64,000 nucleotides of DNA from Eimeria necatrix (lineage: Eukaryota; Apicomplexa; Conoidasida; Eucoccidiorida; Eimeriidae). Below the pieces are notes generated by a model that saw only the letters and a program-made list of their open reading frames with translations, was not told where the DNA came from and did no database searches. Each line of letters starts with the position of its first letter. Position 1 is the stretch's first letter. Both the position numbers and the translations under genes were made by a program. Positions 56,328 to 64,000 of the stretch are shown one piece after another. The stretch spans positions 124,001-188,000 of the forward strand of contig NW_013654875.1 of assembly GCF_000499385.1 (NCBI RefSeq). The letters are read 5' to 3'.

Positions 56328-57238
56328 TGCTTGAGGTGGCTAAGTCCAGCTGTGTGAGTTGCCCGGATCAAGGCGCTGCAGTCGATATTCATGTTGAATG
56401 CGAATGGAATAACGAGACCGGGATACTGCAGAGCTACACCACTCCAACCACTTTACAAGCCCCTTGTGCATAAGGATACCAGGAAGTTTTTCCTCTACGC
56501 TTCAAGGCCAACCAGTTTACGTGGTGCCGCAAAGTAAAGCTAGCACTGCACTGCAGCCGATACAAAAAGCCCAAAAGTCACACCTTCTCCCAAATTACAG
56601 GTAGATGCCTCGGCACCCGCAAGTTCTATTGCAATTGTGTGAGCATTGGTGTCTTCCGGGTCGCGCTCTTGGATTTTCTTGAGGTTTTCGGTCACTTCAC
56701 TGTCATCCGCCTCAGTGAGGGCTTTCAGCATGTCCCCGAGGTTTTCCGTTCTTAGGGTATTTATGATATTCAGGCACGCTAAACATGGTAAGATAAAACA
56801 AGCTGAATTGAAGTACAATTACATCGCTGCACTTTTACCCATTGGACCACCCAATAGCCGTTAGGAGTACATGGATCGGCCTGCGTTGAAGCATCCGAAT
56901 GCAATTCATTAAAAAAGATGACACTTGGGATTAAATTGCACTAGATTAGAAAAACCTTGTGTGCATGCACAGCTTCGGTAGTCCGACATATCTTCACAGA
57001 CCGCACTGTGGCTGAGGCCAGCATAGCGTAATTCACTAGCTTTCGTTTGCTGTTCACCCTTAGTTTTGTGTTCGGCAGTGGGAGGCTGTTCTTGACTGGG
57101 AATAAGTTAATTAGTACCAAGGCAGTTCTCATGAGAATCCTTTGTACCAGAGCGGAGGGAGAGCGCCAATGAGAAGTATGTTGCGACCGCACTGCCGAGG
57201 ACGCCAGCGTAGCAAGCCAAGAAGGCTACGCTACTCAT
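56328..57238 (-). pseudogene. Truncated type-A SAG gene 12 (exons 1-3 only)
   Basis: Exon 1 (57058-57238) starts M-S-S-V-A-F-L-A-C-Y-A-G but has TAA where paralogues have TTA (N-stop after C-L-G-T). Exon 2 (56584-56778) opens with C-L-N-I-I-N-T-L-R-T and is 17 bp short at its 3' end, which shifts the phase. Exon 3 (56328-56425) has I-D-C-S-A-L-I, but its donor is CT instead of GT. Exons 4 and 5 are absent, as in copy 6, with the break inside intron 3 near 56.0 kb. The type-A box is kept 99 bp upstream. Confidence 0.88.
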
Positions 57239-57552
57239 TGGGGGACAGCAAGCCTATTGTGGACTAAATGATAGCACATTAAGCCCAAAAACGTATGGTT
57301 GGAAGGCAAAAGGGCTAAGAAAACGGAGATTTGGAGTGTGTAGGATTTGATCGCAACGACTGTGGTTTGCCTGCACTGAGCCGGTGGGGACCTTTTTGAC
57401 ACCTAGATCTCAGCATCCAGTGACCCAGAAGCTTGCTTGAACTGCTCCACAGCATCCGTAATTCCTTATAAAGAAAGTAGAGCGTCTGATTAACGCATTT
57501 GTTTCACAAAGGTACGCCAGTCCCACTATATATCGCAATTAGTCACCGATAA
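57239..57552. other. 5' flank of copy 12
   Basis: Type-A upstream block, with the box at 57337-57380 and an uninterrupted version of the site that carries the element at 32897 (near 57397). It breaks off at about 57549 where an unrelated insert begins. Confidence 0.5.
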
Positions 57553-58060
57553 TGTAGTGCACAGACACTACAATGGGGCTGGTTAGTGCTCTAATTTTTT
57601 TTAAATTATTTATTTTTTTATTATATTCTAATAAAAATTTAGAGAGGATAGCTAGCCAGCGACCTACGAGGGGTCGCAAGACTGGAGGAGGACAGGGCCC
57701 TCTTACCAGACAAAAAGTAAGAGAAATCGATTATTATTTTATATGCACACGTGAATTCGTGGAATTGCGTGGAGACTGGGGCTGGAGACAGCGCCGGCGC
57801 CAGGCAAGCCTCCCTCCCTTAGGGACTAGGAGGCGAGCTCCCAGGAGGGCGCGAAACAGACAGACAGATTTTGAGAAACTCAAGAATTTGTGTTCATAAT
57901 TGCAATAGCTATAGTTTCTAGGAAATGGACTTGCGTAGGGTGCAGTCTATAGGCCCTGCCCAAGGGACAGAAAGCACGTAGTCGCAGCTGCGGGCGCAGT
58001 GCACTACAATGCGCGCCTGCATTATTTGTAGTGTGCAATGCGCGCCTGCATTATTTGCAC
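57553..58060. mobile_element. Unrelated insert with CACTACA-type ends
   Basis: Paralogous flank is interrupted here. The insert begins with TGTAGTGCACAGACACTACA, a palindrome like that ending the CTGTAGTG elements, and CACTACAATG occurs at both 57566-57575 and 58002-58011. The interior is unlike its surroundings: a very AT-rich start (57585-57640), then a GC- and Arg-codon-rich part. A 108-codon plus frame (57573-57899) exists but has no recognisable domain. The right end has two copies of a 22-bp sequence (58007-58028, 58036-58057). I infer an insertion; its class is unknown. Confidence 0.5.
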
Positions 58061-58398
58061 ACATCATCCTGAGTAAGGAGGCAGAATTCCGCAACGACAA
58101 TTTTCCTATTTAGAAACCCTTAAGAATATAAAATGTGCATCAGAGTCATTGTGAAACTGTTAGCAGGAAAGGGAACGGTACACCTGGTAGCAGGGTCCGG
58201 ATAGGATGATGATGGCTTGGGGTGAGCGGATGGTGACCTGCAACTCGAAGGGCTTCGAGGACAATACATCTGAAACGGATAGAACACTTGAAAAGAACTA
58301 GACAGGTTGGCTCACAATTTGCTTAATATTTGTGAAGACAAGCTGCAGAGTCCAAAAAATGGCAGCATGTCGCATTCGCTCGCGGCATGGGAGGGTTC

Positions 58399-58818
58399 TT
58401 GTAGTGCCTGGCACTACAATTGACCTTCGTCGTTATCCCTCGAGGCTTAATAGTGCGAAAGGCATGAATAATATTAAATATATTAAGGCATGAATAATAT
58501 TGAATATCTTAAGGCATAAGGCACAGCTGGATAGCGGAAAATCATAAACGGGAACTCGCGCCAGCCGGCCCGCACCGGGCAAAGGGCTGGACGCGAGGCC
58601 GGTGCCGCAACTCAGGCATTGACCCTCAGCAAGGGTCAACACCAGTTCTATTATTCTGGGTTTCCTGAGCCTTACAATAATATGAACTCAACTGTACATG
58701 ATTATTTTGATGTTGAAGTCGTTGACCATTATTACAGTGCTTTCATCCTAGTCAGACTCGCTCGAGATCATACGTAGTAACAGTGTAGTCGCCGACTCAC
58801 TACACCTGTTCACTACAG
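58399..58818 (-). mobile_element. CTGTAGTG terminal-repeat element (copy 3), complete, TTC target duplication
   Basis: Full 420-bp copy, inverted relative to the one at 32897-33390. Ends are TTGTAGTG and CACTACAG, and TTC flanks both sides (58396-58398, 58819-58821). The paralogous flank near 30330 (gggagggctgttgtac) is uninterrupted. Near one end is the palindrome TGTAGTGCCTGGCACTACA. There is no transposase frame. I infer a non-autonomous DNA element; the superfamily is uncertain. Confidence 0.8.
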
Positions 58819-58821
58819 TTC

Positions 58822-59010
58822 TTGTACATTTACAGATGCTTCTTCTGGCCAACTTCTTACGAAAAGAATCTTACTGTTCTTTAACCATCCGATTACCTTA
58901 TAGGGAAAAACTATTATTATCAAACGTGGTGAATAAAACCAATTTGTATCGATTTTTATCCCACTTCGTCACGCTCCTGCGCTCGAGATTGGTCGTCGGC
59001 ACCGGAAACA
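58822..59010 (-). other. Remaining type-A 5' flank, fused to SAG 13
   Basis: Continues the type-A upstream block after the element (compare 18660-18800 and 30430-30540) and then joins exon 4 of copy 13 without intron 4 or exon 5. The junction is at about 59011. Confidence 0.55.
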
Positions 59011-60296
59011 GTACCTCCGTGCTTTTGGTCGACAGTAGAAACGCGAAATTACTGGCCGCGGCATTATTAAATGGAGCCTGTGTAACGTAGTATGTGCCTG
59101 TTGACGGGTCGAAGCTGGACATGCGGAGTAAAGGCAATAGTAGTCATGGCAGAACGGATGAAAGGCAAGACAAACTCGTAGGCAGATGCAGATCTGGAAA
59201 ACCAGGACGACCACAAATGTGAATAGGTAAGGCAATTGCCAATATGAAGCATGCACATGTAAAAGCATAATTGCGACACAAGTACGAACGGGCACAGCTG
59301 GTGATGAGAGTGGTAAAGGAAAACGAAATGGATTCAACAGTTGACACTTTGTGGTGGCTGAGTCCAGCTGTGTAATTAGCCCGGATCAAGGCGCCGCAGT
59401 TGAATTTCGTACCGTGTGAGAATGGAATTACGAGTCCGGGATATTGCAGAGCAACGGCATGACAAATGCCTTATATATTCCTTTGAACAAGCGACAAAAA
59501 ATTGCACTTTTACAGTGCCTTTGGGCTGGGATGTTTACAGATGCAACTGTAGGGGACTGTGAATCAAGTTAGCGCTGTACTGTTCCGCTGGTGCTAATGC
59601 CGTACCGCTCCCGCATTTGCACTTTCTGCTCAGTTTCATGTAGCTGAATCTTCACACGAGATCTTTTCTGCAACGTTTATAGCAGTAGGGCTTTCGCAGT
59701 AGGGCTTTCCAGATCCTTCTCTTGAATTTTCTTGAAGCTTTCAGTCAACTCATTGTCTTTTGCCTTGGTGAGGGCTCTCGACAGGTCTTTGAGGTCTTGT
59801 GTTCTCACGGTGTTTATGTGGGCCAGGCATTCTTGAAGCGGTGGTAACACAAGTTGAATGGAAATGCAGCTATATTTTCGCAGCGGCGTGTAGTGGGTTG
59901 TCCAGTAGTCATCTGATGCATGGGCAGACTTGAACTGAAGTGCCACTGGGAGATCATAACACCGAAAGCATTTGTGAAAAAAATTGCACAGGAATGCATT
60001 GCGGCCGTCATAATGTGTAAGCATATACCCAGTAGACCCGTATATCTCCACAAATCAAACTATGGGTGGGGCTATCTCAGCAGCATTCACTTGCCGTTCT
60101 CATCTATAATTCACCATCAGTTTTGTCTTCGGCTGTTGGCGGCGTTTGCTCAACGGACACAAGCAATTTTGAGCTAAGACGATTTTCCTGAGAACCTGTT
60201 GCGGCAGAGCAGGCAGAGTGCGCCACTGAGAACTCTGGGGCTGCAGCATGTGGAGAGCGCGTCAGCATAGCAAGCAAGCAAACATCCACGAGTCAT
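59011..60296 (-). pseudogene. Broken type-A SAG gene 13, truncated inside exon 4
   Basis: Exon 1 (60115-60296) has the ATG and M-T-R-G-C-L-L-A-C-Y-A, but is 1 bp too long, so the leader runs out of frame. Exon 2 (59606-59831) carries an exact 14-bp tandem duplication (59685-59712 region), giving a frameshift and TAA. Exon 3 (59346-59443) has its acceptor AG changed to AA and N-C instead of D-C. Exon 4 begins at 59120 with its acceptor AG changed to AT, reads F-D-P-S-T-G-T-Y and A-S-N-F-A-F-L-L, and breaks off at about 59011 before the C-A-A-T motif. Exon 5 is missing. Five separate lesions make this clearly non-functional. Confidence 0.9.
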
Positions 60297-60325
60297 CGCG
60301 GGGAAGTCAGCTTGCTAGCAAGTGA

Positions 60326-60355
60326 TGTATTTTACTTGCTAGCAAGTAAAATACA
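60326..60355. repeat. Perfect 30-bp palindrome
   Basis: TGTATTTTACTTGCT followed directly by its reverse complement, 30 bp upstream of the ATG of copy 13. An extra half-copy (TTGCTAGCAAGT) stands just before it at 60313-60324. It may reflect slippage or extrusion; paralogous promoters lack it. Confidence 0.95.
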
Positions 60356-61212
60356 CCACACAAAACCCAATGAAAAAGAACAAGGATAACAGGGGAATGA
60401 AATGGTGAATGAAGGCATGTACGATCACTTAGCAATGGCTGTTGATTGCATTACTGGAAGTCTCATGATGCATTCAAGTACCTGAGACCCCTATATGATG
60501 TCTCCATCCCCCGGTCGAGCCATACGAGAAACTGCTTCAACATTTCCATAAATTCTATAGACCTGTAAAATTAAAGTGTTCAGGCGTCTCATTACTCTGT
60601 GGTACCTTACTTCTTCTTTTTCAGAGGTATCTATGCTTGCTGCACTGCAGATCTCGATGAGTCAGCAAAGCCTTATCCACGCTGTTTACACACCATTCAA
60701 AATGTGTAAGGCAGCACTTCCACTTCTAAAGCAGTAAAAATGTGAACTAACTTTTCCGTAAAGGCGTTTTGAATGTAGTGATGGGAAATAAGACGGCATT
60801 CATGTTGACGAGTTTCCTTCGAGGTCACGGTGTCACGCCAGGATACCATGTTGCAGAGATCCCTACGATGCCTGGACCCCAACACCAAATCACCCAATGA
60901 GTTGCTTTTATGGACCTTTGAGATTAAAATTTTTGAGGTTTTTACCTTTTGGCAACGCATTTCTTATTTCTCGGTGGCAGGGTTTGCACGAGGCATTTAT
61001 ACCTCGTGACGATCCCTATGAACCACATCCGGCCTAGCAACGCCGTCCACACACCATCCAAAATGAGTCGAAAAAAATTAATACATGGGACACTTATACT
61101 TAGAAATCATTAAAATATGAATTAAATTTTACCGAAAGGTATTTCGAGCCTAATGGTGGGAAATAAGTCGCTACTCATGATAAGGAGGTTCGATTGAGGT
61201 CAGGGTGTTCCG

Positions 61213-61254
61213 TGAACAGCAGGTGACCTGCATTGAACAGCAGGTGACCTGCAT
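61213..61254. repeat. 21-bp tandem duplication
   Basis: The unit tgaacagcaggtgacctgca(t) occurs twice without change. Confidence 0.95.
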
Positions 61255-62683
61255 CCTCACAAGCCCCCAAAGGCAAAATTTGTGATTCAGCTGGATATTA
61301 TTGCTTACAATTTAGTCGAAACATGCTCAGGCAGGATAGAGAACCCAAATATTGCCCACAGGCTCTGGATGCCCACGTGCTTTGACGTGCGGTGCTCACA
61401 CTGCCGCTTCTTCATGTCGATGTCCCAAACAAAGAACCTCGGCAGTTTTCCAACCAATAGTTTCTTAGGATGATAAGTTGAGCCAGAGGCCCGTACAATC
61501 TATTCATCCTTTATGTTGCTAGCTATACTCACCTATTCCGCAGAGACATGCTGCCACAAAGCTCAATATAAGTGTGTACTGATTAATATCTGCTGGTTGT
61601 TTTGGATTTTGTCCACTATAGGCTCCCGCGTCAACTCTTTGCTTCGTTAATGTGCCCTGCAGAAGCTATCCTCACCGGGCTGCAATTTATGCGCTTCTTT
61701 TAATTTTGAGCTGAGTTGCGACAGAACGAGTGCGAATTTCACCGTAGAATCACAACTGTCCCTGCCTGCTGTTGAGATATGCAAACGTTGCTTAATTCAC
61801 AGCCATTCCCGTCGAAGTTGGTAGAAACAACATTCATTATTCCCCTTACGTGGTTTTAATGCTTCAGAAGTGTGCAACCACCCTATTACATTAATTCGGA
61901 GTATGTTCCTTTCACAAGATGAATGCACACATTGATTCCAAAAAGTGCGTCGAGGCCCTAAGAGGTGTTTACAAATCGGCACTTCATCGTTAACTATAGC
62001 TTCTTCGTGCCTTCGTTAGAACTGTGCGTGAAAATGAATTTCAAGCAGTTTCTTCTACGTTGACAAGGGAACCCCTTTTCTGGCTGTTTTACTCAAAAAT
62101 GAATGTTTTCATCTCTAACATCTATATTCTAAAAATAGGATCAAGAAAAAGGAAATCTCCTGGATGAAAAGATTTTGACACTGAGTTGAAAAAGAGTTAG
62201 GCTGATACAAATCAAGAAAACAACAAAAACAACTGACGTGCGGGGTTGCGACCAACATCATACGTCTCAGTGAGGCGCTGCTGCTGCCGTAGACATAAAA
62301 CGCTCCCACATTCCAGGAAGAAAATTGGCTTGGGCATTGCGGATGCAGTATTTAGTTTCACGACAAATTTGGTCCACAGAGTTGTTCAATTCCCGTCTTG
62401 CAACCTTTAATTTTGAAAACATGGCACTTATGTAGAGCATTTCCAGCGTTCCTCTGCTTTTTTAAAAGAATGCGATGCGAACTGAAGCTGTACATCACCG
62501 CACAGGAAAATTATGTGCAGCTTCCTCCACTCAAAGGTGAAGCTCGGACATAAAGGTGGAAAAAAGTGTTATGAATTTTTTATGGACATTTATTCGCAGG
62601 ATTCGCCTACTCTGACGCGCAAGACGCGCAGTAATTATATTGATAATAGTCAGCACTCCTGCGTTGCCAGTCACCGGCCGTTT

Positions 62684-63721
62684 TCAACCCAACATTATCA
62701 ACGTGAGAAAGAAAAGCGTAACTGTAATGGCAGGGACTGTGATGGACGCTGAGCCCCGCTGTCGCTTCAGAAGCGCTTCATATACTTCAGTCCTGCAAAA
62801 AATCAGAACAAAGCGCTTGCTTTGTGGGTTCAGCTCCATACCTTCATGGATCGCACGCTGCAGCGTTGAAGAGCAATAACGCTGCCAGATTGTTCTGTGG
62901 AAAACAGCTCACTCGATTGGCCGTGCTTCGTCCGCTGCTAGAGGCTCTATGAAATAGCAAAATAACACATTGCTACCGGCTGTACAATCTGTAGTGGCGG
63001 CACACGACACTTTCCCCGCTTTAGTAGACACTATGGCCGCAAGATTTTTTGCCGCTGGGTCGTTCAGTGGCTCCACGCCCAATTTATTGGTTTGAGCCGA
63101 CGCGTCGTAGTTCTCTCTGCGCAGAAGCCCGCAGTAGCCAGATCAAAGGAGTTGACAAGGACTGCGGAACAAAAGAAAATGAAGTGGCTTTAGCTCACCA
63201 TTCATGGTCAATATGAACGAACACCACATGCCTCAGTGTACTGCAGAAACATTTCTTTGAGAAAACTGCAATAGACGGACTGTTCGAGATGGCGCAGTCC
63301 TGCAGTGAAAGATTCCTTGATCAGAGCCCCGCAGTCGAACGTTGTAGAATGTTCAAAAGTAATAACAAGTCCAGAATACTGCACACAGACAACAGCGCAT
63401 TGTAAACCGCTGTGAATGGCGGCTAACAAATGTAGGCTAGCAAGCTCCCGAAAAAATCAGTACACAGGGCCCCTTCAGAAAATTTTGTGTCAACATTTAG
63501 TTCGAGAAGGCATACCTTCGACGTATTGGCATTCGTTGCATCACAGCTGTCTTTGCTTTCCCCTGCGAGCTCTTTCACGATGTCAGTGACGCTAGTTTTG
63601 GTATCACTCTTTGTTGGAGGAGAAAGACTTGATTTAACTTCATCGCTAGTTGCTTTAACGAGCTCGCTCAATAATCCGCCTAGCCCTTCCGTTCGCAAGG
63701 CATTAAGAATGGGCAAGCATG
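62684..63721 (-). CDS. SAG-family surface antigen 14 (type B), partial at window edge (exons 2-5)
   Basis: Exons complement(62684..62792, 62913..63116, 63281..63378, 63516..63721) are open and in phase. Exon 2: C-L-P-I-L-N-A-L-R-T-E-G-L-G-G to D-S-C-D-A-T-N-A-N. Exon 3: Y-S-G-L-V-I-T-F, F-D-C-G-A-L-I-K-E-S. Exon 4: V-S-C-A-A-T-T-D-C, L-F-C-Y-F-I-E-P-L. Exon 5: Y-E-A-L-L-K-R-Q-R-G-S-A-S with a hydrophobic type-B tail. Exon 1 is not in the window: in relatives the first intron is 243-315 bp, and no exon-1 match occurs in 63722-64000. It is closest to SAG 9 in exons 2 and 4. All six cysteines are present in the visible part. Confidence 0.88.
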
Positions 63722-64000
63722 CTGAACAGGAGCAAACAACGCACTTCATTCCTTACGGTGGATGATGCTCTGTACAAATACTAATTAATAGATAAATAAT
63801 CCGAACCAATCAGTAAAGCCTTTGGTTTTGGCGCCAACGGTTATTGAAACAGCGTACGAACAACATGCCATAAATGCTGACTGCAAAACAGCTGACGAGT
63901 CGTACGAGCATTTCATCGGTTACACCATTGTACTATCCACCGTCTGGTGGCACTCGTGGGCTCTAGAAGTGTCTACAAAAGACATAATAGTTGGGTCCAG
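63722..64000 (-). other. Probable intron 1 of SAG 14
   Basis: Directly upstream of exon 2 of the gene at 62684-63721, with no coding match. Exon 1 should begin just beyond the right edge. Confidence 0.5.

Larger units (their letters stand above)
60297..62683. other. Upstream of copy 13 and spacer
   Basis: Contains a diverged type-A box (60414-60450), a perfect 30-bp palindrome (60326-60355), a local duplication (about 60660-60800 and 61040-61200), and a 21-bp tandem pair (61213-61254). I see no gene with family or other recognised features; parts of 62250-62300 resemble 36000-36040. Confidence 0.45.

Noticed and set aside
57573..57899. 108-codon frame in the insert as a transposase
   Set aside because: Too short and Arg-rich, with no catalytic motif; kept only as part of the insert description.
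58399..58818. Assignment of the element to the CACTA (CMC) superfamily
   Set aside because: CACTA motifs and 3-bp duplications are present, but the element starts CTGTAGTG and ends CACTACAG, the reverse of the canonical orientation, and no transposase is known.

Overview
The window looks like nuclear DNA from an Eimeria species (apicomplexan coccidian), most likely the E. tenella / E. necatrix lineage. The main evidence is a repeated five-exon gene whose exons encode, in order, a signal peptide starting M-x-R-x-G-L-L-A-C-Y-A-G, a module opening with a conserved C-L-x-x-x-N-x-L-R, a short module with F-D-C-x-A-L-I, a module with C-A-A-T-x-D-C and L-F-C-Y-F-I-E-P-L, and a short hydrophobic tail ending in L-T or L-S. 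This is the organisation of the Eimeria SAG (TA4-like, six-cysteine, GPI-anchored) surface antigens of sporozoites and merozoites. No other gene family was recognised. All introns used in the models are GT-AG, with phases 1, 0, 2 and 2 in every copy. Species, gene numbers and expression cannot be read from the sequence.

I find 20 SAG loci. Seven are complete and open (2663-4293, 8930-10861, 14361-16026, 23203-24837, 37341-38809 on minus; 44875-46493, 52361-53987 on plus). One more is open but loses exon 1 beyond the right edge (62684-63721 on minus). Six are broken multi-exon copies (27027-28664, 28759-29679, 31154-32740, 47711-48364, 56328-57238, 59011-60296). Four are lone exon-1 remnants (17612-17802, 25513-25698, 44015-44207, 51459-51645) and two are lone exon-5 remnants (20927-21032, 41389-41497). 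By the last exon there are two main subfamilies, Y-N-A-L-W (type A) and Y-E-A-L-L-x-R-Q-R-G (type B), plus two divergent genes at the left end.

Layout: 1-2.7 kb and 4.3-8.9 kb hold no recognisable gene. From 2.7 to 38.8 kb all copies are on the minus strand; 41.4-54.0 kb is a plus-strand block; from 56.3 kb the minus strand resumes. The spaces between genes are paralogous blocks that repeat with the genes, so the window is a tandem array of duplicated gene-plus-flank cassettes with one inverted section. The cassette of the gene at 52.4 kb is a mirror image of that at 23.2 kb.

Three further features stand out. A small non-coding mobile-element-like sequence occurs three times (17.87, 32.9 and 58.4 kb), with CTGTAGTG terminal inverted repeats and 3-bp target duplications; paralogous empty sites support insertion, and one copy contains the 100-N assembly gap. 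Each type-B gene with a visible upstream region has a decayed foreign exon 1 at 860-902 bp upstream, start to start. The exon-3 splice donor is GTCCGT-like in nearly all copies, an unusual and apparently weak 5' splice site. The likely biology is a fast-changing antigen repertoire, with functional surface proteins beside a store of damaged copies that could feed recombination; the last point is inference.
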